Source of the DNA: Mycobacterium innocens
GTDB lineage: Bacteria; Actinomycetota; Actinomycetes; Mycobacteriales; Mycobacteriaceae
DNA length: 47,015 nt
Direction of reading: 5' to 3'
Assembly: GCF_900566055.1 (NCBI RefSeq)
Contig: NZ_UPHQ01000274.1
Location: 1-47,015 of the forward strand
Shown here: positions 31,391 to 39,111 of the stretch, one piece after another
How the letters are laid out: each line of letters opens with the position of its first letter
How positions within the stretch are numbered: position 1 is the first letter of the stretch
Notes under the pieces: model-generated
Told to the model about the DNA's origin: nothing
The model's database searches: none
Seen by the model: only the letters and a program-made list of their open reading frames with translations
Program-made: the position numbers and the translations under genes

Positions 31391-31750
31391 ATGATCGTGG
31401 GGGCCTTCCTGGCCGAAGCAGCGTCGGCGGTGGACAACAAACTCAACGTCTCCGGCGGCGTCTTGTTCCGATACACCCTCGACGCCGACCGGTTGGCGCA
31501 GTTTCTGCTCGTGGTGCTGACGCAGACCGAGACCGGAAACCCGGACCGGCGGGTGGATGTCGAGATCTGGCCCCCCACCGACGACGAGCCGCTGCACATG
31601 CCCTTCGAGCTGCCCGAAGCCGCCACCGCCGCCGAGGTCGGGTTCGCGATCTTCGGCATCGAGGTGACGCTGCCGGTCGACGGCCGCTGGGTGATCGTGG
31701 TAACCGGCGGCGCCGGAGCAATCTCGCTGCCACTGCTGGTAAGCGGCTAA
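31391..31750 (+). CDS. Conserved hypothetical protein, DUF6941-like (Rv3748-like), paralogue 2
   Basis: A 119-residue paralogue of 26975-27361 (GAFLAEAASAVDNKLNVSGG; FLLVVLTQTETGNPDRR; VDGRWVIVVTGGAGAISLPL). It is cytosolic by appearance with no motif of known enzymes. ATG 31391 is preceded by TAGGTTCGGCGGG, also similar to the upstream of paralogue 1. It follows the YbjQ gene and precedes the VapBC pair. Confidence 0.8.
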   Translation: MIVGAFLAEAASAVDNKLNVSGGVLFRYTLDADRLAQFLLVVLTQTETGNPDRRVDVEIWPPTDDEPLHMPFELPEAATAAEVGFAIFGIEVTLPVDGRWVIVVTGGAGAISLPLLVSG

Positions 31751-31815
31751 GCGCGGTGGCCTGGCCGTGGCGGCGGTCAGGGCCTTCGGACCTTGCCTAC
31801 ACAGTGCCATGCATG

Positions 31816-31827
31816 TATGCATGCATA
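31816..31827. promoter_or_regulatory. 12-bp perfect palindrome abutting the vapB start, probable autoregulatory operator
   Basis: TATGCATGCATA is a perfect palindrome immediately before the ATG at 31828, and a further ATGCAT lies at 31809-31814. Antitoxin or toxin-antitoxin complexes of this type usually bind palindromes at their own promoter. No Shine-Dalgarno sequence is visible between the palindrome and the start codon, so the mRNA may be leaderless or have a short leader. Confidence 0.55.
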
Positions 31828-32073
31828 ATGGCCACTAAGACGATCTCGATTGATCTCGAGGCGTACGAACGTCTTCGGGCTGCCCGACGTTCGCCGAACG
31901 AGTCGTTCTCTCAAGTCATCAAGCGTGCGCACTGGCGCAACGAGGCTCCCACGGCCGCGGCGCTTCTGGATGCACTCGCTGAACTCCCGACGGTGCGTGA
32001 CGATGTTCTCACGCGCCTCGATGAAGCACAGCACACGGACACACCGCCCGAGGACTTGTGGCGCTCCGGGTGA
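31828..32073 (+). CDS. vapB: VapB-type antitoxin
   Basis: Protein of 81 residues starting MATKTISIDLEAYERLRAAR, then SPNESFSQVIKRAHW, the pattern of the VapB (PF02697) antitoxins with an N-terminal DNA-binding beta-strand/helix unit. The C-terminal part (TRLDEAQHTDTPPEDLWRSG) would bind the toxin. The ATG at 31828 is chosen because the family starts here. The TGA overlaps the vapC GTG start (GTGA). It should neutralise VapC and repress the operon through the palindrome at its start. Confidence 0.85.
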   Translation: MATKTISIDLEAYERLRAARRSPNESFSQVIKRAHWRNEAPTAAALLDALAELPTVRDDVLTRLDEAQHTDTPPEDLWRSG

Positions 32074-32462
32074 GCGTCGACACGACGTTTCTCATCGATC
32101 TGCAACGCGAGCGGTCCGCGGGTGACGACGACGGCGCCGCGCACCGGTTCCTCAAACGCTCACCGGATGCCGAATTGTTCCTTTCGACGATCGCGCTGGG
32201 CGAGTTCGCCGAAGGATTCGACCGGGCCGACCACCCCGTGGTTACCGCCATGCGCGAGGGACACACCCTGGTCCCAGTGGATGATCAGATCGCGTTCGTC
32301 TACGCCAGGGTGGTGCGGGAGCTACGTCGCCGGGGTGAGCTGATCGGTACCAATGACCTCTGGATCGGTTGCGCGAGTTTGCAATTGGGCATCCCCATCG
32401 TCACCGCCAACGTCGCCGAATTCCGACGCATCGATGGACTCGGCATCGTGCAGTACCGCTGA
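32070..32462 (+). CDS. vapC: VapC-type PIN-domain ribonuclease toxin
   Basis: PIN-domain endoribonuclease of 130 residues. The acidic metal-binding residues are Asp4 (VSVDTTFLIDL), Glu45 (ALGEFAEG) and Asp96 (GTNDLWIG), with TANVAEF near the end. In this family the toxin cleaves a specific tRNA or rRNA site; the target here is unknown. GTG 32070 overlaps the antitoxin stop by 4 bp; GTG 32058 would be a less likely start. It forms a toxin-antitoxin pair with the preceding gene. Confidence 0.88.
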   Translation: MSVDTTFLIDLQRERSAGDDDGAAHRFLKRSPDAELFLSTIALGEFAEGFDRADHPVVTAMREGHTLVPVDDQIAFVYARVVRELRRRGELIGTNDLWIGCASLQLGIPIVTANVAEFRRIDGLGIVQYR

Positions 32463-32637
32463 TGTTGTGTGGTGCAGTCGTCGCGATGCCTCGTTGGCGC
32501 GGTCAGCGCCGGTGGCCGAATGAATACCCCACGCCGACGTCCAATGGGTGAGAGCTTGCGCCACGGCTTCACGCATAACGCCCCTGAAACCGCGCCCGTC
32601 GGTTGCAGCTGTGGCAGCGGTAACGACGCATACGTGA

Positions 32638-33246
32638 CTACGGCCTGCGCTGAAAGCGCGTGCGGATCGCATCGCCGAGGCCCGCCGCTCGGGTCGGGAC
32701 CAGCCGCCGCGCCTCTGCGGCGAACTTCGGCGCCTGCGTGCCGAGCGCATCGAGGATCTGGTGGGCCGTATATGGAGGATTGCTCCAGGCGGCCACGATC
32801 CCGAGGAGGGCGCTACGTGTCGCGTCCTCGTAGAGGTCGATCTGGTCGAGCAGGAAGGCGTCCGGGTGCCGCACTTCGATGTGGTAGGGCTCGACGGCGT
32901 CGGGTGGGAAGTGCGGGAGATTCGTCGTGACTATCACTTCGGCGCGTTCTCGCACGGCTGCGGCCAGGACATGGCGGTCCCCCTCGTGGTTGCGCATCGC
33001 GCTTATCAGATCGCGGTAGCCGGTTACTTCGGCGTCAATGAAGCTGTCCCGCATCGCCTTTAGCCGCTTATCGACCGCTTCGGGCGTCCTGTTGAGCTTG
33101 TTGATCAGGGCGCGTCGAGTCTCATCGAGAATATCCTCAGACCACAGCGGCCGATAAATCCCTTCGTCGGCCAGCCGCAGCAGAAAATCGACCAGCGGAT
33201 AGGGAACGAGCACGCAAGCGTCCAACACCACCGGGAACGCCGACAT
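32638..33246 (-). CDS. PIN-domain protein (PIN_3-type), probable toxin
   Basis: Protein of 202 residues with a PIN domain: FPVVLDACVLVPYPL (Asp9), Glu42 in LDETRRAL, Asp90 in NHEGDRHVLAAA and Asn109 in VTTNLPHFP, then a helical C-terminal part. The architecture is that of the longer PIN_3 toxins found next to excisionase-like DNA-binding proteins. It lies 15 bp downstream of such a gene on the same strand, so they form a toxin-antitoxin-like pair. The RNA target is unknown. Confidence 0.83.
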   Translation of the reverse strand: MSAFPVVLDACVLVPYPLVDFLLRLADEGIYRPLWSEDILDETRRALINKLNRTPEAVDKRLKAMRDSFIDAEVTGYRDLISAMRNHEGDRHVLAAAVRERAEVIVTTNLPHFPPDAVEPYHIEVRHPDAFLLDQIDLYEDATRSALLGIVAAWSNPPYTAHQILDALGTQAPKFAAEARRLVPTRAAGLGDAIRTRFQRRP

Positions 33247-33261
33247 TGCTCGTTTAATCCT

Positions 33262-33711
33262 TCACTGCGCCTTCAGAATTGCCTCAATTTCGCCAGCGGA
33301 GTCTTGGGTCAGCTCGTCTAGCGCTGCGCGCCGGTTGGCCCGTGTCTGCCGCTGATACTCCAGCAGAGCATCCAGGCTGACCTTGCGGTGCCGCCCAGGC
33401 TTTTCGAACGGAATACGTCCGTCTTCGAGAAGCTTCACCAGCGTCGGGCGGGAGATGTTCAGCAGGTCGGCTGCCTCCTGCGTGGTGAGCTTGCGCTGGC
33501 GCGGAATGAGTGAGATGCCCTTGCCTTGTGACAGCGCCAGTACCACGTTGTAGAGCGCGTCGCGCACAGAATCGGGAAGGGTAATCGCCCGCCCGTTGCC
33601 GCCGCACACGGAAACGTCCGGAGAGCCGAGCGCTTCCAGCAGCGGCGCGAGGCCTTCCGGTTCTTGAGGTGGTAGAAGGGTCCGCTCTTCAACGGCTACG
33701 GCAGCTGTCAT
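33262..33711 (-). CDS. Excisionase-like helix-turn-helix protein, probable antitoxin
   Basis: A 149-residue protein with a MerR/Xis-type DNA-binding domain at about 74-111 (KLTTQEAADLLNISRPTLVK, LLEDGRIPFEKPGRHRKV). The N-terminal half could bind the PIN partner. M. tuberculosis Rv3750c, annotated as an excisionase, lies in the same position next to tRNA-Ser as I recall, but the coupling to a PIN gene makes an antitoxin role more likely than phage excision. The ATG at 33711 follows an AT-rich region with two AAACGAAA repeats. Confidence 0.8.
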   Translation of the reverse strand: MTAAVAVEERTLLPPQEPEGLAPLLEALGSPDVSVCGGNGRAITLPDSVRDALYNVVLALSQGKGISLIPRQRKLTTQEAADLLNISRPTLVKLLEDGRIPFEKPGRHRKVSLDALLEYQRQTRANRRAALDELTQDSAGEIEAILKAQ

Positions 33712-33723
33712 AGAGCCACGTTA

Positions 33724-33740
33724 AAACGAAAGAAACGAAA
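33724..33740. promoter_or_regulatory. AAACGAAA direct repeats, 9-bp period, possible operator
   Basis: Two copies of AAACGAAA (33724-33731 and 33733-33740) lie 13-29 bp upstream of the excisionase-like gene's ATG, in a strongly AT-rich patch. Spaced repeats of this type are what a Xis/MerR-like DNA-binding protein would bind, so autoregulation is plausible. Confidence 0.45.
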
Positions 33741-33828
33741 AGTCGAGCGACCGGGCAGTCCGTCGGCCACTTTTCAGGTCGATGAAGCTAGCAGCGCGAA
33801 TAGAACGGATAATCCGCGATACGAAGGC

Positions 33829-33914
33829 GGTGGCGGAGGGATTTGAACCCTCGGACGGTGTTAGCCGTCACACGCTTTCGAGGCGTGCTCCTTAGGCCGC
33901 TCGGACACGCCACC
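33829..33914 (-). tRNA. tRNA-Ser (anticodon CGA)
   Basis: The 86-nt minus-strand sequence folds as a class II tRNA. The 7-bp acceptor stem is GGTGGCG / CGCCACC, the anticodon stem is CACGC / GCGTG with loop CTCGAAA (anticodon CGA, reads UCG), and the T-arm is GAGGG TTCAAAT CCCTC. A long variable arm (GACGG ... CCGTC) is typical of tRNA-Ser. The CCA end is not encoded. It lies between the excisionase-like gene and tadA; in M. tuberculosis a tRNA-Ser occupies the same slot. Confidence 0.96.
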
Positions 33915-33943
33915 GTCGAGCAGCTTACCGAACGGGTGGCCGG

Positions 33944-34402
33944 TCACCCCAATCGCTGGCGGGCGAAGAACTCCTCCAGCGGTGCGGCACAGTCCGCGGC
34001 GAGCACACCGCCCCGCACCTGCGGACGATGGTTGAGCCGACGGTCGCGGACCACGTCCCACAACGACCCGACCGCTCCCGTCTTGGGTTCCCAGGCGCCG
34101 AACACCAGGCGAGCGACCCGCGCCAGCACCAGCGCACCCGCGCACATGGTGCACGGTTCCACGGTGACCGCCAGCGTCGTTCCCTCCAGCCGCCAGCCGT
34201 CACCGAGCACGGCCGCCGCCGCACGCAAGGCGAGGATCTCGGCGTGCGCGGTCGGATCACCCAGCGCCTCACGGGCATTCACCGCGCGGGACAGTTCTGT
34301 TCCGTCGGCGCCGACGACGACCGCGCCGATGGGCACGTCACGCGGACCCGCCGTCGCGGCGACCGCCAATGCCGCACGGATCAGCTCTTCGTCAGCGGTC
34401 AC
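33944..34402 (-). CDS. tadA: tRNA adenosine(34) deaminase TadA (Rv3752c-like)
   Basis: Zinc-dependent deaminase of 152 residues, converting A34 to inosine in tRNA-Arg(ACG). Zinc ligands and the catalytic Glu are in HAEIL (His53, Glu55) and PCTMC (Cys84, Cys87). NAREALGDPTAHAE is the usual family context. The GTG at 34402 is the start. It lies 15 bp behind the deaminase-associated gene and shares its transcript. Some annotations call this family a cytidine/deoxycytidylate deaminase; the motifs fit TadA better. Confidence 0.92.
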   Translation of the reverse strand: MTADEELIRAALAVAATAGPRDVPIGAVVVGADGTELSRAVNAREALGDPTAHAEILALRAAAAVLGDGWRLEGTTLAVTVEPCTMCAGALVLARVARLVFGAWEPKTGAVGSLWDVVRDRRLNHRPQVRGGVLAADCAAPLEEFFARQRLG

Positions 34403-34417
34403 CGACGCGGCCAGCGG

Positions 34418-34939
34418 TCACCGGCCGAGGCGGTCGATCACCGCCGACAGTTGCTCGGCGAAGCCCATCTCCCGGGCGATGCGCCCGAGCTGCTCGTCGG
34501 CGTAGAGGTCGGTCTCATCGAGGATGACTCCGAGCACCGCCTCGGGCAGGCCGATGTCGGCCAGCAGGCCGAGGTCGCCCTCCTCGAACGGCTCGGCATC
34601 CTCGAGGTCGTCGGGATCGATCTCGGCGTCCAGGCTGTCCAATGCCTCGGCGGCGATGTCGTAGTCCAGCGCCGCCGTCGCGTCCGACAGCAGCAGACGC
34701 GTCCCTGAGGGTGCGGGGCGCAGGATGATGAAGAACTCGTCGTCGATGTCGAGCAGCCCGAACACCGCTCCGGAACTGCGCAGTTCACGCAGTTCCGTCT
34801 CGGCGGCCGCCAGGCTGGTCAGCGCTTTCCGACCCATTGCCGCGCAGCGCCATTTGCCCTCTTCACGCACGACGGCAACGCCGAAACCGTCCGGCGCGTC
34901 GGCGGACGGGCCCGGCGCGGAGGCCCGTTGTGCTCCCAT
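34418..34939 (-). CDS. tRNA adenosine deaminase-associated protein (Rv3753c-like)
   Basis: Protein of 173 residues with an acidic middle part (DSLDAEIDPDDLEDAEPFEE) and FGVAVVREEGKWRCAAM near the N-terminus, matching the actinobacterial family named for its constant linkage to tadA. It is soluble and has no known catalytic motif. Linkage to tadA suggests a role in tRNA modification or quality control, but no activity is established. First gene of the tadA operon, divergent from tyrA. Confidence 0.87.
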   Translation of the reverse strand: MGAQRASAPGPSADAPDGFGVAVVREEGKWRCAAMGRKALTSLAAAETELRELRSSGAVFGLLDIDDEFFIILRPAPSGTRLLLSDATAALDYDIAAEALDSLDAEIDPDDLEDAEPFEEGDLGLLADIGLPEAVLGVILDETDLYADEQLGRIAREMGFAEQLSAVIDRLGR

Positions 34940-35054
34940 GGCCGCTTACGCTAGTCGCTGACCAGGCCCGTGACCAGACGGCTCGTTCCGACACCGATGG
35001 CCGGCAGCGCCCTAGAACCGCGCACCGACCGGACAAGTGTGCCAACCTGGGACT

Positions 35055-36014
35055 GTGCAGACGACACCCGTGTGCGTGCTCGGGCTGGGGCTGATCGGCG
35101 GCTCGATCATGCGAGCCACGGCAGCGGCCGGCCGCGAGGTTTTCGGCTACAACCGGTCGGTGGAGGGTGCCCACGGCGCCCGGGCCGAAGGATTTGACGC
35201 CAGCACCGATCTTTCTGAGACGCTGACTCGGGCCGCGGACATCGAAGCGTTGATCGTGCTGGCGGTTCCGATGCCGGCGTTGCCCAACATGCTCGCCCAT
35301 ATCCGTGACTCGGCCCCCAACTGTCCGCTGACCGACGTCACCAGCGTCAAATGCGCGGTGCTCGACGAGGTCGCCGCCGCCGGTCTGCAGGCCCGCTTCG
35401 TGGGCGGTCACCCGATGACGGGCACCGCCCACTCGGGCTGGGCGGCCGGCCATGGGGGGCTGTTCACCCGAGCACCCTGGGTGATCGCCGTGGACGATCA
35501 CGTCGATCCCCAGGTGTGGTCGATGGTGATGACGTTGGCACTGGACTGCGGGGCTGTGGTGGTCCCCGCCAAATCCGACGAGCATGATGCCGCCGCAGCC
35601 GCCATCTCCCACTTACCGCATCTGCTTGCCGAGGCGCTGGCGATCACCGCCGCCGAGGTGCCGCTGGCTTTCGCGCTGGCTGCGGGGTCGTTCCGGGACG
35701 CCACCCGAGTCGCCGGCACCGCCCCGGATCTGGTGCGCGCGATGTGTGAAGCCAACACCGGCCAGTTGGTGCCGGTCACCGACCGGGTCATCGAGTTGCT
35801 GGGCCGCGCCCGCGATTCGCTGGCCGGCCACGGCTCGGTCGCCGACTTGGCCGACGCCGGCCACTCGGCACGCACCCGCTACGAGAGCTTCCCGCGCTCC
35901 GACATCATCACGGTGATGATCGGCGCCGAGAGATGGCGCGAGCAACTGGCCGCCGCGGGCCGGGCGGGTGGGGTGATCAGATCCGCTCTGCCAATCCTGG
36001 ATAGTCCACGATGA
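35055..36014 (+). CDS. tyrA: Prephenate dehydrogenase TyrA (Rv3754-like)
   Basis: Enzyme of 319 residues converting prephenate to 4-hydroxyphenylpyruvate with NAD+, in tyrosine synthesis. The NAD-binding motif GLGLIGGS is at 10-17, with TDVTSVKCAV and the substrate loop GGHPMTGTAHSG. Start GTG 35055 gives MQTTPVCVLGLGLIGG as in M. tuberculosis; a GTG at 35037 is in frame but less likely. Its last 38 bp overlap the 3' end of the convergent glycolipid-binding-like gene. Confidence 0.94.
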   Translation: MQTTPVCVLGLGLIGGSIMRATAAAGREVFGYNRSVEGAHGARAEGFDASTDLSETLTRAADIEALIVLAVPMPALPNMLAHIRDSAPNCPLTDVTSVKCAVLDEVAAAGLQARFVGGHPMTGTAHSGWAAGHGGLFTRAPWVIAVDDHVDPQVWSMVMTLALDCGAVVVPAKSDEHDAAAAAISHLPHLLAEALAITAAEVPLAFALAAGSFRDATRVAGTAPDLVRAMCEANTGQLVPVTDRVIELLGRARDSLAGHGSVADLADAGHSARTRYESFPRSDIITVMIGAERWREQLAAAGRAGGVIRSALPILDSPR

Positions 36015-36576
36015 ATCCCTCGGCGTCGACGGTCACGGTGGTGTCGGCGACCGGTGACCGGAGCTTGATCGCATCCAGACGTCCCTCGCTGGTGTAGCTG
36101 ACGGTGGCCGCGTCGACGGTCATCTCGGGGACGTTGACATAGACCATCGGCAAGGCCAGCGACTCGGCCTTCTCGTGGATTGCAAGGCGCCGGATCGGCA
36201 AGGCGTTGAAGAACGGACTGAACACCAAGTCGACGTCGAGCGCACCGTTGTAGGCCGCACGCCGCTCGCCCTGGTGGTCGGTGACCAGCCACATGTTCTC
36301 CTCGTCACGGGCGATAGCAAGCTGCCGTTCCCGCTCGGCCAGCGTGACGGTCAGCCCGAACCGCTTGGTGGCGCCGGACTCGTCGGTCTGCAAGTCGTAG
36401 TAGGCGCCGAAGGCCGGATTTGTTGCGGTGGCCGCCGCCACGATGCGGCCGTTGGCCCTGATTCGCTTGCCGGACACCTGGATTCGTACCGATTCCATGC
36501 GTGAGACGTCCTGTGCACGCCAAGTCAACATTGCTGACCAGACGCGCCGGGCCGGATCAGAGGGAGCGGAGTTCAC
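35977..36576 (-). CDS. Putative glycolipid-binding domain protein (PF06475/DUF1089, Rv3755c-like)
   Basis: Protein of 199 residues. WSAMLTWRAQDVSRMESVRI, DVDLVFSPFFNALPIRRL, VYVNVPEMTVDAATVSYTSE and DAEGFIVDYPGLAER match the putative glycolipid-binding family. The ligand is not proven. The GTG at 36576 lies only 4 bases after the proZ stop, with TAGGAG overlapping that stop, so translation is probably coupled to the ProXVWZ operon. Spacing from the Shine-Dalgarno to the GTG is short, and downstream starts are possible. Its 3' end overlaps convergent tyrA by 38 bp. Confidence 0.83.
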   Translation of the reverse strand: MNSAPSDPARRVWSAMLTWRAQDVSRMESVRIQVSGKRIRANGRIVAAATATNPAFGAYYDLQTDESGATKRFGLTVTLAERERQLAIARDEENMWLVTDHQGERRAAYNGALDVDLVFSPFFNALPIRRLAIHEKAESLALPMVYVNVPEMTVDAATVSYTSEGRLDAIKLRSPVADTTVTVDAEGFIVDYPGLAERI

Positions 36577-36580
36577 ACTC

Positions 36581-37336
36581 CTACCGTAGGACGTGTCCGC
36601 CGGCCGTGGCGAAATTGGAGCTAACTGTGACGTCAATTTCGCGATTTGGCCTCCTGGCGGGCTTTCTCAGGCGGCCGGTGCCCGGCGCCGACACCCATAC
36701 CGCCAACGCCAGCACCGCGTCCAGGATCAGCGCCAGCGCGGCCACCATCACCGCACCGACCAGGGCGATGTGGAACTGGCGCTCCTTGATCCCGTCGATC
36801 AGGTAGCGGCCCAGCCCGCCCAGACTGGCGTAGGCGGCCACCGTCGCGGTGGCAACCACCTGCAGCGTCGCGCCGCGCAGCCCGCCGAGCAGCAGCGGCA
36901 TTGCATTGGGCAGCTCGACCCGCAGCAGCACCCGCGATTCCGTCATCCCCATCGCCCGGGCGGCATCGACGACCAGCGGGTCGACACCGGCGATGCCCGC
37001 ATACGTGCCGGCCAGCAGCGACGGAATGCCCAGCAGCATCAGGGCCCCGATCGGCGGCCCGATCCCCAGCCCGAACACCAGCACGCCCAGCAGCAGCACA
37101 CCCAGCGTCGGCAACGCACGCAGCCCGTTGACCACGGCGACCACCAGCACTTGGCCGCGGCCGGTGTGCCCGATGAGCATTCCGATCGGGACGGCGATCA
37201 CCACCGCAGCGGCCACGGCCAGCGCGGTGTATTCCAGGTGCTCCACCGTGCGGGCGGCCAGCCCGGCGGGTCCGGTCCAATTAGCCGCCGTCGAGAAGTA
37301 GGACCAGGTTTGCTCGAGGAAGTTCGTCGCTTTCAT
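36581..37336 (-). CDS. proZ: Glycine betaine/proline-type ABC transporter permease ProZ
   Basis: Membrane permease of 251 residues with five or six hydrophobic helices and the permease EAA-like loop DAARAMGMTESRVLLRVELP. It is one of two permease subunits of an osmoprotectant (OpuC/ProU-type) importer. The ATG overlaps the proW stop (ATGA at 37333-37336). The C-terminus is basic (RLRKPARRPNREID). It precedes the glycolipid-binding-like gene by 4 bp. Confidence 0.92.
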   Translation of the reverse strand: MKATNFLEQTWSYFSTAANWTGPAGLAARTVEHLEYTALAVAAAVVIAVPIGMLIGHTGRGQVLVVAVVNGLRALPTLGVLLLGVLVFGLGIGPPIGALMLLGIPSLLAGTYAGIAGVDPLVVDAARAMGMTESRVLLRVELPNAMPLLLGGLRGATLQVVATATVAAYASLGGLGRYLIDGIKERQFHIALVGAVMVAALALILDAVLALAVWVSAPGTGRLRKPARRPNREIDVTVSSNFATAGGHVLR

Positions 37337-38013
37337 CGGCTACCGCCGACGATGGTGGATCTGATCCGGCGACGGCTGGGTGACGCGCGCTCCCAGGGTG
37401 TGGCCAGCCGGCCGGCCAGGCTGAGCAGCATGTCGATGACAACGGCCAGGGTGAACATCGCGATGATGCCGGCCACGATCTGGTCGCTCTTGTCGGTCTG
37501 GTATCCCGCCGTGAACCAGGTGCCCAGGCCGCCGATGCCGATCACCGAGCCCACCGAAACCATCGCGATGTTGGTCACGACGACCACCCGCAGCCCCGCT
37601 ACCAGTACCGGGATCGACAGCGGCAGTTCGACTTTGATCATCCGGCGGATCGGCGAGTAGCCGACCGCGACGGCCGCGTCCCGCACCGGTGCCGGCACCG
37701 CATCCAGCGCCTCGAGCACGGCCCGCACCAACAGCGCCGTCGTATAGGCGGTCAGTGCGACAATGACGTTGGCCTCGTCGAGGATGCGCGTCTTGATGAT
37801 CAGCGGCAACACCACGAACAGCGCCAGCGACGGGATGGTGAACACGATGCTGGCCGTTGCCGTGGTCAATCGCCGCAGCACCGGCGCGTGCTGCACCGCC
37901 AAGCCCAGCGGCACCGCGATCGCCATCCCGATCAGCACCGGAATCAGCGACAGCCGCAGATGGATCACGGTCAGCACCCAGGCGGTGTCGAGGTGGGTCA
38001 GCAGATAACGCAC
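37333..38013 (-). CDS. proW: Glycine betaine/proline-type ABC transporter permease ProW
   Basis: Permease subunit of 226 residues with hydrophobic helices and the loop DAAVAVGYSPIRRMIKVELP, the partner of ProZ. The start at 38013 lies 3 bp after the proV stop, and its stop overlaps the proZ start. IGGLGTWFTAGYQTDKSDQ is typical of the OpuCB/ProW family. Confidence 0.92.
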   Translation of the reverse strand: MRYLLTHLDTAWVLTVIHLRLSLIPVLIGMAIAVPLGLAVQHAPVLRRLTTATASIVFTIPSLALFVVLPLIIKTRILDEANVIVALTAYTTALLVRAVLEALDAVPAPVRDAAVAVGYSPIRRMIKVELPLSIPVLVAGLRVVVVTNIAMVSVGSVIGIGGLGTWFTAGYQTDKSDQIVAGIIAMFTLAVVIDMLLSLAGRLATPWERASPSRRRIRSTIVGGSR

Positions 38014-38016
38014 GCC

Positions 38017-39111
38017 TCAGCCCTGCCGTCGACGTGTCACCGCGGCCAGCACGTCGTCGGCCAGTACTGCGCCGATCACTTTGCCGCCGCCGTCGACGGC
38101 GACACCCATCGACGAGGGCGACGACAGCGCCGCATCGAGCGCCTGGCTGAGGTTGCCGTTGGGGCGGAACACCGAGCCGACGACGGTCACGGTGTCCGCC
38201 AACGCGGCGCCGTTTCGGTGGCGGCGCACGCCGTCGGCGTCAATCCAGCCCAACGGCGCGTGGCCGTCGTCGACCACCAGCACCCAGCCATCCGGGAGCG
38301 GCTTGTCGTGCAGGGTGTTTGCGGTCACGCGGGTAATGTCGTGCAACGGAAGTCCGGCGCCGTCGATGAGCTGCAGCAACCGATAGCCGCGGCCCAGCCC
38401 GATGAATTTCGACACGAAATCGTTGGCCGGGCGCGAAAGTAGCTTGGCCGGCACGTCGCATTGCTGTAGCCGGCCGCCGGGCGCGAACACCGCCACCGTG
38501 TCGCCGAGTTTGAACGCCTCGTCGATGTCGTGCGTGACGAAGACGACGGTCTTATGTAATTCGCTTTGCAGGCGCAGGATTTCATTCTGCAGGTCGTGGC
38601 GGACCACGGGATCGACGGCCGAGAACGGCTCGTCCATCAACAGGATCGGCGGGTCGGCCGCGAGCGCGCGGGCCACTCCGACGCGCTGTTGCTCGCCGCC
38701 GGAGAGTTGCGCCGGGTAACGGGTGGCGACCTTGGGACTCAGCCCGACCCGCTCGAGCACCTGGTAGGCGGCTTTGCGGGCGGCCCGGCGCGACTGCCCT
38801 TTGAGCACGGGCACCGTCGCGACGTTGTCGATCACCCGTTGGTGCGGCATCAATCCCGCACTCTGAATGACGTAGCCGATGCCGAGCCGCAACCGCACCG
38901 GGTTGACGCCCGCCACGTCGGTGCCGTTGACGGTGACGGTGCCCGAGGTCGGCTCGACCATCCGGTTGATCATCCGCAGTGCGGTGGTCTTGCCACAACC
39001 GGAGGGGCCGACGAAGACGGTAAGCCTGCCTTGAGGGGCTTCGAGGCTCAACCGGTCCAGGGCGGTGGTGCCGTCGGCGTACACCTTGGCGACTTTGTCG
39101 AAGCTGATCAT
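38017..39111 (-). CDS. proV: Glycine betaine/proline-type ABC transporter ATPase ProV (with CBS domains)
   Basis: ATPase of 364 residues. Walker A is GPSGCGKT at 35-42, the signature LSGGEQQR is near 136-143 and Walker B LLMDEPFSAVDP follows. The C-terminal third contains paired CBS domains (DDGHAPLGWIDADGVRRH, GVAVDGGGKVIGAVLADD), which in OpuA-type transporters sense ionic strength or nucleotides. The ATG at 39111 overlaps the proX stop (ATGA). The frame is open upstream across proX, but that is a shadow. Confidence 0.94.
   Translation of the reverse strand: MISFDKVAKVYADGTTALDRLSLEAPQGRLTVFVGPSGCGKTTALRMINRMVEPTSGTVTVNGTDVAGVNPVRLRLGIGYVIQSAGLMPHQRVIDNVATVPVLKGQSRRAARKAAYQVLERVGLSPKVATRYPAQLSGGEQQRVGVARALAADPPILLMDEPFSAVDPVVRHDLQNEILRLQSELHKTVVFVTHDIDEAFKLGDTVAVFAPGGRLQQCDVPAKLLSRPANDFVSKFIGLGRGYRLLQLIDGAGLPLHDITRVTANTLHDKPLPDGWVLVVDDGHAPLGWIDADGVRRHRNGAALADTVTVVGSVFRPNGNLSQALDAALSSPSSMGVAVDGGGKVIGAVLADDVLAAVTRRRQG

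Noticed and set aside
33829..33914. Duplicated tRNA-Ser 3' end as the far attachment site of an integrated element
   Set aside because: I looked for a second copy of the tRNA 3' sequence across 31-34 kb and saw none, and no integrase gene is present.
36593..37660. 355-codon plus-strand open frame opposite proZ and proW
   Set aside because: Translation is His/Gln/Arg-rich and lacks any transmembrane or enzymatic pattern; the opposite strand encodes the conserved permeases.
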